DNA of 64,000 nt from Rosa chinensis (GCF_002994745.2 NC_037091.1:1922001-1986000), one strand, 5' to 3'. Positions 25,073 through 37,017 are shown, counted from the first letter of the stretch. Program-made: numbers and translations. The notes: a model not told the origin generated them from the sequence alone.

Positions 25073-27660
25073 TCAGCCCTCTCTGATGCATCCTTGATCC
25101 TTGCTGTCCTTGGCCTTCCCGGCTGTCTTGTGTATTGGGGGGGGGGGGGGGGGGGGGATTGTAGGTTCTTCAGAAGTGGACCACAACTCCATGCCATTAA
25201 CAGGCTTGATGGTGTGGCTGTAAGTGGCCATATATGTCTTTTTCAAGTAGCAATCATCGACAAAGTCATCCGGGTTTAGCCTCATGAAGTTAATTGCAGC
25301 AACACCATGTTTAGATGGCATACCACTCAAGTTCCATCTCCGACATGCACAACTCCTTCTTTCAAGATCAACAACATGCTTACCTCCTCTAAAACTTTCC
25401 ACTTCAATTTGTGGACCTCTAGAACAATGTGGGATACAATCCCTGGCAGCTTTGACTTTGTTTTTTCCCAAAATTCCTAGAGGTTTAGGGCAGATGGTAC
25501 CCTCATACTTCATCATCTTTTCCTTTCTCAACATAATCCTCTTCATGAGTTTAACCCTCATCTCCTCAAAGCTTGACACAACCGGCTTGCCTCTTGCACT
25601 TAATATGAATGTGTTAAAGCTCTCACATAAATTATTCAGAAGAATATCACACTTAGTGTGAGTCTTGAAGTGTGCTCTACACCAGTGAAGGGGAGGCCTT
25701 CTTGGATCTACAAGACAAACACATGTATTAATCTAAATAGGGAAGAAACTAACTTGTTGAACCTTTAAAAAATAAAAAATAAAAAATAAAATAAACAAGA
25801 ACAATACTAACCTGTCAGCCAATCATAAGCCTTGGGGTCCATTTGTTTGATCATAACCATTTCCTTGTGAAATTGACTTTGCTATTGCCTAGAGTTGGTC
25901 CTTCATGGCTTTACCAGGAAACAACTTCTTAAAATTTGTCCAAAGGTGTTGCACACAGAAGCGATGGTCTGCAAGGGGGATAATGAACTCAAAGGCTGGT
26001 AAGAGGCCTTTATGCTTGTCACTGATAAAGGTCCATCCAGCCCCCGCAAACCATTTCCAAGAACCATTTCCAAGAGTCTGTGCTCTCCATCTCAACTTGA
26101 GCATATGCAACTACCCAGGTGGTGTTATTTACATCAACTCCCACTGCGGTTAGGAGCTGTCCACCATGAGGACTCTTTAAATGGCAACCGTCCAGCCCGA
26201 TTACTGATCTGGATCCAGCTTTAAAACCAGTCTTCAATGCCCCAAGGCAAATGTACATCCTTTTAAACACAAGCAACCCACTAGCATCATTAAAATCACA
26301 CTTTATGTCCATTGTGGTTTCAGGGTCTACTCTTTTCAGTTCTGATCCATAGTCCCTCACTCTAGCATATTGCTCCATGATGGACCTTTCAAGCTGCTTC
26401 AAGGCTGCCCTCTTAGCTCTATAGGCCTGCTGCACGGATATCTTCACCATTAGGGTTGACTCATGCTGCATTTTGCTAGCATACAACTCGAAGGGGCAAT
26501 TGTCCGTTTTGCAAATCACTCTCACCCTCTTTTTGTCACTCTTCAAAAGGCAGCATTCCCATCCTTCCATTATTGCTTTCTCTCTTAAAGCAGCTCTCAA
26601 GATTTTTGCTGATGCAAACTTCATCCCCAACCTAAAGTGTGGGTCTTTCATGTCCATATTGGGATTGAACTCCGGAAAGTCATCCCCTATCTCACCATTA
26701 GAGTTGGCTTCACCTCCTAGCACTTCCTCATCATAATCAACTGCTTTATACATATCTTTATTGTCCTCAGCCACAAACTCTTCCTCAACAGTACTTCCAA
26801 CAGCAGTTTTTACGTGTGTACTTGGGCCAATACTCTCACCAAAGACATCAAATTCACCTTCCATATCTTCCAGCCAATCATCATCCCAACCATAATCCCC
26901 ATATTCATCATCCTCAAAACGTGGCCTATAATCTTCATCTCCATATTCTGCCCCATCCTTCTTATAATCAACATGCACTCTTCCTCTCTTCCTAAACTCC
27001 CCCACTTTAATGTCAAACAAATCCTCACTTTCACTGACCTTTTGTTTGCCTTTAGCCTTTGGATCCAAGGCAGGTGTTCTGCTTGCTTGAGTAAGTATGC
27101 TGCCATCCTCATTCCATTCTCTAATCACAATCCCAAGCTCTTTTTTGGCTACTCTCTCTATCCCAAGTTCCTTCCTTGGTGAATCCGGAAGCTCTTTTAT
27201 GATAACCCCAGGTTTCTTTCTTGGAGAATCCGGGGGTTCTTCAATCACAACTCCACTCTTCTTTCTAGTTGGACTTACAAAATAATCTGCCTCCCCATCT
27301 TCATACATATATAACTCACTATTCGAGTTTGTTTCTTCATAGTCATCATGTAGATCCAAGTGATCCAAGTAGATGATGACTAGTCGAATTTCTGGTACAC
27401 AGCAATACATTGTAATTGCATCCTTGTCTGTCTTAATCTTAGTCATACCATTATCCTCATTCCCTATACTATACCAATAATCTATTCTCCTTCCACTGTA
27501 GTTTTGGTTTAACCCTCTGACCATCCCATCAACCTCTACAAGTGACATTCGATCCTTATCTACATAGTCATAGTAGTTCACTTGACCACCAATATAATTT
27601 CTTCCACTGATGTATCCACCATGATACATCTTGACCGTAAAGTAATCTGGGTAGAGAAGG
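25073..27660 (-). pseudogene. MuDR-family transposase gene, broken
   Basis: The gene reads leftward. It opens with a PB1-like N-terminal region (YHGGYISG, then NYIGGQVNYYDYVDKDRMSL) and an acidic charged linker with EYGDYGWDDDW. Next come the MuDR DNA-binding region (DPHFRLGMKFASAKILRAAL, then CPFELYAS) and the start of the DDE transposase core (SVIGLDGCHLKSPHGG, TTWVVAYAQVEMESTDSWKW). A stop interrupts the frame at about 26019, and the core continues in another frame at 25889-26110 (GAGWTFISDKHKGLLPAF). The C-terminal SWIM zinc finger at 25260-25400 reads CACRRWNLSGMPSKHG, where the expected third cysteine is serine. A G-run at 25137-25157 encodes polyproline near the C-terminus. An upstream exon with a GT donor near 28312 may supply the N-terminus. 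The enzyme would cut and integrate the element; this copy is unlikely to be active. Confidence 0.85.
25137..25157. repeat. 21-base G homopolymer in the MULE
   Basis: An uninterrupted run of G on the plus strand, read as polyproline in the minus-strand transposase frame. Runs this long are prone to slippage and to assembly error. Confidence 0.95.
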
Positions 27661-28760
27661 AATTAATCAGCCATGTATTGAATGTAAAACAACAACACAA
27701 CCAAACAATTGAATGAATGAGAAGCACCACAAGTCCAAACAAAACAACAACTTTTAAAAGCCCTCCAGTCAAATTTCTTCTTTTGTCCACATTAGGACCA
27801 CACACGCGGTACTATATTAAAGTGCATAAAGCAGCTCCCCAACAACCATCACATGCATTCTTTACACTTTAACTGACTTTACACCACAATTTCTCTAAAC
27901 CACAAACACAAACAGACAACAGCTCAATTGAATATGAAAAATGCAACAATAAAGCTACACACAATCATTTATAAACCCATTCCACCCACAATCAAACCCC
28001 TAAAATATTCATTCACATTTCCAAACACCAAATCATAAGCATGTTTAATCCCTAAACCGTCAGCGCAAACAGACAAGAAAGGTGCAAACTTTGCCATTTA
28101 TAAACCCATTCCACCCACAATAACACCTCCTAAACCTATACACCAAATCAGAAGCTTCGAAGAGGGCTAAACAATGCCCTAAACCCTAGCTTATAGCAAT
28201 AACCCCCAAACCCATTCCAAATCGAACACCCAAACCCTCAAAATTTTAAAACCATTGTTCAACCCACTCTAATCGAAGACCGGATTCAAATTTTCTAAAC
28301 AAAAATAACTCACCATATTTAGGAATTTCGTCAGCAACTGTATCCCCCCCATTTCGAGGTCTCTATTCGTCCATTGACACTTCAAATGGAGGATTTCCTT
28401 TATAGGGTTGCCCGATTTTAGGATAGATTTCAGTGCTAGATTTTGGGGAGATTTGGGTCGCTCGGGGAGGATTTTAGGAGACTGAGGTGTTTGATTTCGT
28501 TCAAAATGAATTAGGTTAATCGAGTGGAGGCTTGTGGGAAGTATTAGGGGCAGATTAGGAATTTAACCTTTCTTGTGGGCCTTCTTGCTGGGCTTGTTAG
28601 AGCCAGATCAGCATTTGACGTCTATTTTGGACGACCCACGAAATTGTGGACACGGGTGATCGAAATTGGTACCTTAGGGGTGTTGCTGATCAAATTGAAA
28701 GGACAGGGACTGACATGATGTCGAGTGTAAACCACAAGGTACTAAATTTCCTAAAAATTA

Positions 28761-29207
28761 AATGTTAGCCTCATGAGTTCAAAAATTTTTCCTCTCACTA
28801 TTTTCTTTTAATGAGATTATATATAAATGATAGGATCGAGATCACAAAACAACAAATAAAACATAAAGAAACTTAACATCAATAATATCAAAATAAGGGT
28901 ACCGAACATATCTTAGAAGCGCCAAACTAACCATATTCCCGAGCCTATCCAAGACAGACTGTCGAGAATATTGTCTCAGATTCCTTGAAAACCAAATCCT
29001 ATATGTACCCAAAAAAAAAGAACGATCTTCTAAAAGCAAGAATGTTGTTCATTTGCAACAAAACATTTTCTTTGCGCGGCGGTAAAAAAAAGCATTTTGT
29101 CCTTATTCTAGGACTTCCGTCTTTGAGAAGCCAACTAATACTATCTCAACTCCCATGTTGCCATAGGACCCTGACTATTACATAGTCTTGATTGTCTACA
29201 TACAATT
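28761..29207. other. Short AT-rich spacer
   Basis: No gene is supported on either strand. Small frames at 28842-29039 (minus) and 28985-29185 (plus) have no recognisable motif. Confidence 0.5.
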
Positions 29208-29482
29208 GTGTCACGGAACTATTCATCTCTAGCCACACATACGCGAGAGAGAGGAAAACCCTACCTCACCAAAAACCCTAGTTTGGACTGCGTGGAGAAT
29301 GTCAATGAGATATCTGTAAGCCTTGCAACATCCCAGGCACTGGCGGATGCATGCCGGCCGGTGGATTTGCAACCTACTCATAGTGAAGGATTACGTCGTT
29401 CTCAGACGTATCTCGTTGGAAAACTTTTGACGGCTAGAGCCTTCAATAAGAGATCTTTTATGGGGATGTTGCTGGGGTAAGT
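29208..29482 (+). pseudogene. LINE ORF1 (DUF4283-type) N-terminal fragment
   Basis: A 90-codon frame contains QTYLVGKLLTARAFNKRSF. This resembles the conserved strand at the start of the DUF4283 domain in ORF1 of plant L1-like LINEs, which usually reads LVGKVLT followed by a phenylalanine-rich segment. The frame stops at once and no zinc knuckle follows, so it is a scrap. It is not joined to the larger LINE at 31233, which lacks its ORF1. Confidence 0.5.
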
Positions 29483-29577
29483 GAGATAATTTTTGTCAAT
29501 TTTGGTGCTTTGGGTCAAGGACCCTAAAATATTACATTTTTTTCTTCTTCTAAAAATTACGCATATTGCCACTATTT

Positions 29578-29797
29578 TTTTTTTTTTAAGAAAGACGTCA
29601 GATTATATTGAGATAAAAAAACTATTGTGAACATAGAGTGGCTAAGAAGCCACTGATCTCCATGGGAACAAACCCACTCCAATACAAGTTAAATTCCGAA
29701 ACTAGTGCAAACTTGGCAAGCTTATGGGCTAGCAAAATTAAATTTGATAAATATTAGTCAACTAGTTAGCATCTCCAATACCTTAGCATCTCTACAA
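29578..29797 (-). mobile_element. 5'-truncated LINE 3' end with 15-bp target duplication
   Basis: On the minus strand the sequence reads AHKLAKFALVSEFNLYWSGF and continues to a stop about 80 bases before a poly(A). This is the C-terminal end of a LINE RNase H domain. The poly(A) appears as T's from 29578. The direct repeat ATATTGCCACTATTT occurs at 29563-29577 and 29798-29812, exactly at the edges. It is therefore a complete but very short LINE insertion of about 220 bases. Confidence 0.8.
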
Positions 29798-29926
29798 ATA
29801 TTGCCACTATTTAAATCTGATAAATATTAGTCAACTAACAAAATTAACATTAAATACCTTAATTACATATTTTTTTATTTATCCCATTATTCCAGCAGTT
29901 TTCCTTGCTAGAATTATGGATCTTTT

Positions 29927-29930
<4 letters not shown>

Positions 29931-29986
<56 letters not shown>
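29931..29986. repeat. (AT)n microsatellite
   Basis: A perfect 56-base AT dinucleotide run. It abuts the MITE at 29987, and further AT repeats follow at 30521. Confidence 0.97.
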
Positions 29987-29988
<2 letters not shown>

Positions 29989-30520
29989 ATTAAATACTGT
30001 TTACTCCTTATACTTATAGGGTTTCATCGTTTCAGTCCCTGACCTTCAAATTTCACCTAAAAAGTCCATGAACTCTCAATTTCCTCCCAATTGGTCCCTG
30101 CCGCCAAATTTTCTGTTACAGTTGCCGAAAATGTCTATTATGCCCTCACTTACTTTGTTTTTTTAAATTATTTTTTCTCTCTCTTTTATTTCTTTTTTTC
30201 ATTTCACCTCTTGAAGGTCTGTGGATTGGAACCATCTTGATGAGGAGATGAACAGAAGGAGGCAAGAGTGCCGGAAGAAGAAGAAGAGGTAAAAAGAAAA
30301 AAAAAAAATAAGAGAGGAAGAGAAATATATATATTTTTTTAAGTAAATGAGGGTATAATAGACTTTTTAGGGGAAAATAACTGAGTTTTTGACAGATGCT
30401 TGATGGCAGGGACCAATTGAGAGGAAATTGGGAGTTCAGAGACTTTTTAGGTGAAATTTGTAGGTCAGGGACTGAAACGATGAAACCTTGTAAGTATAGG
30501 GAGTAAGCAGTAATTAACTC
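29987..30520. mobile_element. MITE with about 150-190 bp inverted repeats, inserted in TA repeats
   Basis: The ends are inverted copies: GGATTAAATACTGTTTACTC on the left and, read inward from the right, GAGTTAATTACTGCTTACTC. Both continue into GGTTTCATCGTTTCAGTCCC and later GGACCAATTG. The arms cover about 29987-30140 and 30330-30520. Flanks on both sides are TATATATAT, compatible with a 9-bp duplication but not provable inside a microsatellite. There is no transposase. The long arms and ends suggest a Mutator-type non-autonomous element. A 136-codon frame across it is incidental. Confidence 0.8.
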
Positions 30521-31216
30521 TATATATATATATATTTTATTTTTTTTGGAATTCAAAGATTTTATAGATTTAAATGAATGTGGAATTTATACTTTCTATT
30601 TTAAAGGTAGATTTTGTGTTTTCTATTTATGTTTTTCATTTCCTTGCAACTTGACTTAAAGTTAGAGGTTTAAGTTTTCAACCTAACTGATAGTTTTTTT
30701 TTTCATTTGTTTTTTTTACCTAGCTTATAGATTTTGAGATTTTGTGTATTTTATTTCTGATTTCCATTCATTTCTTGCAACCTGACGAATAGGTATTTTT
30801 GTATTACAACCTAAAGATTAGACGCCTGTGTTTAGTTAACCTCACTTCTAGAAATTTTCATTTCAACCTAATTATTCGAATGATTTTTCACATCAGCCTC
30901 TTTCTTAGGTATTCTATCATTGCGACTTGAGCATATTTCTTAGGTTGAAAATCTCTAACTTATCCCTATATGCATATACCTATCTATTAGGTAACAAAAT
31001 GGCTAATTTGAGAAAATACCTAAGAAAATAAAATGGCTAATTTGTATCTTGCTACACATGTTTGCTTGATTTACAGATTTGATCATTTTGTTGTTATTAA
31101 CAAATGTTGTAATTTGCTCCTTTTTGTTATTTTCAATAAGTTAGTCATATTTTCCTAGTTTAATATTGACGTAGGAGCCAAGTAGCCTAAGCCTACATCA
31201 GACATTCTATTCACTC
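30521..31216. other. AT-rich spacer
   Basis: No coding sequence is seen. Motifs such as ACTTGA, TCTTAGGT and CAACCTAA recur in both orientations, suggesting an old eroded repeat, but no element can be named. Confidence 0.5.
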
Positions 31217-33430
31217 ATCATTGTTGCATAAGTACTCTAGTTCCGGCAACTTGCCGGTATCAATCATGCTTCCCTTCAAGATACTTGTTTGGAATTGCCA
31301 AGGTATTAACAACATCGCGACCCAAGATGCCCTTTTGAATATGGTGCGTCTCAAATGCCCCAGCTTGATCTTTCTTTCAGAAACCCTAGCTGCTCCGGAT
31401 CTGTTAACCTCTGTTCGTCGTAATTTAGGGTTTGATGGTTGCTTTTGTGTTGAGTCCAAAGATGAGTGTAGAGGTTTGGCGCTTCTTTGGCGCAATGAAG
31501 TTCCGGTGAGGTTACATAATTACTCATTGAATCATATTGATGCAGAAGTTGGAGAACTTGGCTCAGATAAGGTGTTTAGATTTGCAGGGATCTATGGTGT
31601 TGCTAGAACCAGCGAGAGAATCTTCACTTGGGATCTACTACGCACTCTTGCCCGACAATCTTCGCTGCCTTGGTTGGTTGTTGGAGATTTTAACGAAATC
31701 TTGTGCCAAGAAGACAAATTTGGTGGCCCTCCCCGAGTGTGGCACAGATGAACCGCTTTCGAAAAACCCTTGTCGACTATGCACTTATGGATATGGGGTT
31801 CGTCGGATCTCGTTTCACTTGGTCTAACAGGACAACAAAAGAGCATTTGGATAGAGCTTGCCAAACCCTAACTTGGAGAGAGATGTTTTCGTATTCCAGA
31901 ACTATCACTTTACCATTGAGTAAATCTGATCACAACCCTCTTCTTATTAAGGTTAACCCTTAGCCCCCAGTTAGAAGGTTTCCTCCTAAACGCTTCCGTT
32001 TTGAGGAGATGTGGTTTCAGCATGAAGGGTGCTCTTCTGTTGTTGATCGTGGTTGGATGACCCCCTCTACTGGAGCACCATTGATTCAAGTTGGGCAAAA
32101 AATTAAACAAACTGGCAACCTTCTACTTGAATGGCATGCTGGTGTTTTTCAACGACATGTAGAAATGAGACTTGTACAGGATAAGCTTGCAACCATTAAT
32201 GAGCAAACCTTTCGAACCCTCTCAGTTTGAGGAGCAGAAAGCTTTACAGTTCTGGCTTAATGAGTTACTAACAATCAATGAGACTTACTGGAGGCAGCGC
32301 TCTCGTATTCAATGGCTGAAAGAAGGAGATAGGAACACACCTTTCTTTCATCGTCGAGCATCTAATCGAAGGAGTCGAAATAAAGTGAAAGGAATCACTA
32401 ATGAGGAAGGGGTGTGGACTTCTGATCAAGACTAGATTTCAGGGATACTTATTAGATATTATGAAAACATTTTTCATACTGAGGGCTCTGATAGTGCAGC
32501 CACCTCTTTAGTGCTTCAAGCACTACAACCTAAAGTCACAGATTTGATGAATGAGGTGCTTCTTGCTCCTTACACTAATGCAGAGATTAAGAAGGCTCTT
32601 TTCCAAATGCATCCTTCTAAATCTCCAGGGCCAGATGGTATGTCTCCATTCTTTTTTCAGAAATTTTGGAATGTAGTTCATCATGATGTTTGCTTGGCTG
32701 TCAAGCATGTTTTGCAAACTGGACAACTCTCTCAGGCATCAAATTTTACTCATCTCACACTTATTCCCAAAGTGAAAGAACCAAAGTTAGCCTTGGATCT
32801 AAGACCGATTGCCCTTTGTAATGTGGTCTACAAAATAGCTTCCAAAGTCCTTGCTAATAGACTTAAAGGTCTTCTCCCTCAGATTATATCTCCACTTCAA
32901 AGTGCCTTTGTCCCGGGTCGTTTAATTCCAGATAATACACTTATAGCCACTGAAGTAGCTCATTTCATGAAGAAATTAAGACAACAAGCAGATGGTTTCT
33001 TCTCCTTGAAGCTAGACATAAGCAAAGCTTATGACAGACTAGAATGGTCCTATCTTGAAGCAGTGTTATTGCGGTTGGGTTTTTGTAGCAGATGGGTTGC
33101 TGTGGTTATGGCAACCATCAAATCTGTTAGTTACTCCATTCTACTTAATGGGGCGCCTACAGGTTTCATTCTCCCTACAAGGGGCATTAGGCAAGGAGAT
33201 CCCTTATCTCCCTATCTTTTTATACTATGTGTGGAAGGCCTATCAGCCTTGATTTCTTCTTCAGTTCAACATGGTGTAATCAAAGGTTTGTCTATGTCTC
33301 CCTCTGCTCCTACCCTTCAGCACTTGCTATTTGCTGATGATAGCTTCATTTTTGGGGAAGCTACTACCAATGAATGTACACAGTTCAAACAGATTCTCAA
33401 TGAATATGCTAGAGCCTCGGGCCAACAAAT

Positions 33431-33674
33431 TAATCTACATAAGTCAAGTGTTGTGTTCAGTGGTAATGTTGTCTCTCAAACTCAAGCTCAATTGGCAAAT
33501 ATTCTTGGAGTGCAATGTGTTTCTGAGCATGGTCTCTATTTAGGTTTGCCTAATCTACATATATAAGTCAAGTGTTGTGTTCAGTGGTAATGTTGTCTCT
33601 CAAACTCAAGCTCAATTGGCAAATATTCTTGGAGTGCAATGTGTTTCTGAGCATGGTCTCTATTTAGGTTTGCC
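33431..33674 (+). repeat. 120-bp tandem duplication within LINE ORF2
   Basis: TAATCTACAT...GGTTTGCC at 33431-33550 is repeated at 33551-33674, with four extra bases near the start of the second copy. It duplicates the end of the reverse transcriptase region and shifts the frame. Confidence 0.95.
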
Positions 33675-34945
33675 TATTCATATAGGGCATTCTAAAGTGG
33701 CTATTTTTGCTTACCTAAATGAGGGGTTAACTAAAAAACTCATTAGTTGGCGTTCCAAGCTCTTGAGTGCAGGAGGTAAAGAAGTTCTTATTAAAGCAGT
33801 TGCTCAGACAATTCCAACCTATGCTATGAACTGCTATATGTTGACAAAATCCTTATGTGATGACTTACAACAACTGTGCAATGAGTTCTTCTGGGGGAGC
33901 ATTGATCAGAAAAAAGAATCCATTGGAGGTCTTGGGAAAGAATGTGTTTACCTAAAGATGAGGGAGGTATGAATTTCAAGCACTTACATGCCCACAATCT
34001 TTCTATGCTAGCTAAGCAGGGCTGGAGGTTAGTATCCAACCCAGACTCCTTAGTGACTCAAGTTCTCAAGGCGGTTTACTACCCTAATGGTACCTTTCTC
34101 ACTGTTGATATGGGTGATAGACCCTCCTATTCTTTGAGAAGTATTTTGGAAGCTCGTTCAGTTCTACAAGCTGGTTTGTACTGGAAAATTGGAAATGGCA
34201 CCAAGGTTAGTATTTGGGAGGACAATTGGATTCCAAATACTCCTCACCATTTATTGAATAAACCTGAGGATACCATTTTTGAGTTAGTTTCTGATTTGAT
34301 CGATCACACTTCATGCTCTTGGAATGAGGCTGCTGTTCACCTATCGCTGCAGCTGTGGCTGCTAAAGTTCTTTGTATTCCCCTAAGTTGACGCTTTAACA
34401 CTGATCACTTTGCGTGGAAATTAGAACCAAAAGGTTTTTTTTCAGTTAAGTCAGCTTACAAAGTGGCTAGGGTGTTAGCTATGGGGAATTATTCTGCTTC
34501 TACCTCTACTGGAGACTCTTATGCGCTGCTCTGGAAGGCTCTTTGGAGTGCTAAAGTCCCTAGTAAGGTAGCTATTTTTGGGTGGAGGGCTTGTCATAAC
34601 ATTTTTCCAACTCGAGTAGTCTTAAGTACTAAAGGTTACATTGGTGATCAGAATTATGTTCTTTGTTCTGCGCCTTATGAATCTATTGGTCATGTGTTAT
34701 GTGATTGTGTTACTGCCAAGCCTATCCTACAGTCTCCTCCTTTCTCAATTCCAATTTATGTCTCTCCGGCTTTCAGTTTGAAAGAATGGTTGCTGGAACG
34801 GGTACTATCTCTTCTCTCTCAGTTGTTTAATAAACTGTTGATTATTCTCTGGAGTATTTGGAAGAATCGTAATGAGAAACTGTGGAATGATAAGGAGAAG
34901 TGCAGATCCATGCTAATTGCTTCTGCTATGGCATGGTATGAAGAG

Positions 34946-35278
34946 TGATAAGATGAAGACGTACATTTGCATATCAAAAGCACAAGATTACAAGTCTGCA
35001 CAAGTGAACAAGTAACAACACAGTATGGTAGCAGAAGACAATATTGGAGACAATTCGTGCTCTCTCACCCAAGTACAATTGACAGAGCTTGTTGCTACAT
35101 TGTAGACTAAGAAGACCAAGCATGACCACATATTGAACTGCACATCTGACATTTATGTTAACTTTCACATGTGATCTTGATGTCTAATAGCAACTAGGCT
35201 TGCTCAGAATTGTAGTATAAATATGTGTTTTTTATGTAATCATCATCCACTTCAATCAAGCAATTCCATTTCTCTTCA
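34946..35278 (+). repeat. 5' LTR of the nested element
   Basis: 333 bp with TG...CA ends, paired with 36540-36872. Confidence 0.93.
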
Positions 35279-36539
35279 TAGTATCAGAGCATCTGCTTAA
35301 CAGCTCTTGATCCTATGAACCCCAAAACCCTCCCTGGGTGTATGGAGTAATTTTCTCCGTACACCCACGGGTCTAAAACCGATTGCAGCATGTATGAATC
35401 CTTCTTCTTAGTTCAATTTCCAATTCGATCAATTCCGTTTACTTTCTTCTTTACATTCTTGTGATGTCCTCAAGACTAAGATCTTTCATATTTCACTTCA
35501 ATTTTTCAGTCTCAATTCCCATTTCTCTTGATATCTTTTCTGGCACCATTATAGCAGATGCACCATGTTTCACTTCCCCACCATGCCCCAACAACCCTTC
35601 TCCTCCATAACTTCCTTCCAATTAACCTTAGATTGTTGTTTGGAAAATAGCAACCCCATCCCTCTGTTCATTTACTCTCTCACTCTCTCACTCTCTCTGC
35701 TTCTACAAGCTACCTCTTTTTCCTTTCTCTTCAAAAGAAAATCCTTTTCATTTAGACTCCTGCATAACAACTCTCTCGATTAGCTCTCTCCAAATCCCAG
35801 AGAATGATCTTCTCTCTATGCTCTCTCTACCTCCTCATGCTGCATAACAACAGTGATCTGCTTTCACCTTTCGATTGCTCAGCCTCGTTGCATATCTCTC
35901 TTATGCAACGACATCTCTCTTCTACTTCTTATTTGCTTCTTCTATGTTTCATGACTTTCATCTTCACTTATTAGTTCTGAGTTTCCCTCATCATCCTTGT
36001 TCAAGCAATTTTATATAGATTTTCTACTACCGCTCTTTTAAAAGCTTCTCCATCTCATTCTTCTTCTCCTCATCGTTTGAAATCTAAAATTTCAAGGTCA
36101 AATTCCCGTACCATAACCTGCTCACTCATAGTTTTCTTCTCATACCTACCATTGTAATCATTTCTTCGTCACCCCAAAAGAACAAAAACATTACTCATCT
36201 GCTATATAATCAAGTCCATCTCTTTTCTCATTTTCTGTGTTTTAAAATCTCTATTCCCTCTTTCTCCCCACATCCTCTATTTCCCTTTCCTTCCTTTTTC
36301 CTCTCCACATGATTACAAAATCTCTTCCTTGCTTGTTAGGAACGTGCATAATGTTCTTCTCTTGCCTTTCCTTTGGTTTCAGTATATCTCTGCCTTGATT
36401 TTGTTTCTGCCTTAACTTTGTTCAAACCTCTATGCTAAACTCAGCCAACATAGCACACAAAAGAACGTTCCAAAGCATTGTTTTCGTCATCTAAGTTCCA
36501 AGCTGATTGCTTCACATCCCACATAAGCTTGCGGGGGGA

Positions 36540-36872
36540 TGATAAGATGAAGACGTACATTAGCATATCAAAAGCACAAGATTACAAGTCTGCACAAGTG
36601 AACAAGTAACAACACAGTATGGTAGCAGCAGACAATATTGGAGACAATTCGTGCTCTCTCACCCAAGTACAATTGATAGAGCTTGTTGCTACATTGCAGA
36701 CTAAGAAGACCAAGCATGACCACATATTGAACTGTACATCTGACATCTCTGTTAACTTTCACATGTGATCTTGATGTCTAATAGCAACTAGGCTTGCTCA
36801 GAATTGTAGTATAAATATCTGTTTTTTATGTAATCATCATCCACTTCAATCAAGCAATTCCATTTCTCTTCA
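36540..36872 (+). repeat. 3' LTR of the nested element
   Basis: 333 bp, nearly identical to the 5' LTR and directly preceded by a G-rich polypurine tract. Confidence 0.93.
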
Positions 36873-37017
36873 AAGAGTACCTAATGGCTACGCACACTAG
36901 AGAAAAATCTAGTAGTCCAAAACATGCAGTGGTTAAGGAATGGTTCCCCCTCATGGTGAGCTACTGAAAATGAACGTGGATGGTTCTTTTTTATCCAATG
37001 TTCAGTATAGAGGAGTC

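Larger units (their letters stand above)
23870..28751 (-). mobile_element. Mutator-like element (MULE) with long TIRs and 9-bp target duplication
   Basis: The 4.9 kb element has terminal inverted repeats of about 190 bases. The left repeat runs 23870 to about 24065 and the right about 28560-28751. Both read inward GGA(GA)AATTT...GTGGTTTACACT and then share CATGTCAGTCCCTGTC. Outside are TAGAAATTA (23861-23869) and TAAAAATTA (28752-28760), a 9-bp duplication with one mismatch, which is the Mutator hallmark. Inside is a minus-strand MuDR-type transposase gene that is now broken, plus AT-rich non-coding sequence with small tandem motifs between about 24100 and 24890. The element sits about 420 bp upstream of the PPR start codon, so it may affect that promoter. 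Confidence 0.9.
34946..36872 (+). mobile_element. Non-coding LTR retrotransposon (TRIM/LARD-like) nested in the LINE
   Basis: Two 333-bp LTRs at 34946-35278 and 36540-36872 start TGATAAGATGAAGACG and end ATTTCTCTTCA. By eye they differ at about eight positions. AAGAG flanks both sides (34941-34945, 36873-36877). A primer-binding site TAGTATCAGAGC follows the left LTR at 35279-35290, one base off the sequence complementary to initiator Met-tRNA. A polypurine tract GCGGGGGGA precedes the right LTR. The 1.26 kb interior is pyrimidine-rich and codes for nothing recognisable, so the element depended on another's gag and pol. The LINE reading frame resumes exactly after the second AAGAG. Confidence 0.93.

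Noticed and set aside
29931..29986. CRISPR-like or regulatory repeat
   Set aside because: It is a plain AT dinucleotide microsatellite without spacers. CRISPR arrays are not expected in plant nuclear DNA and none were seen anywhere in the window.
30146..30556. 136-codon minus-strand frame
   Set aside because: It spans an arm of the MITE and poly(T) tracts, and its low-complexity residues come from simple sequence.
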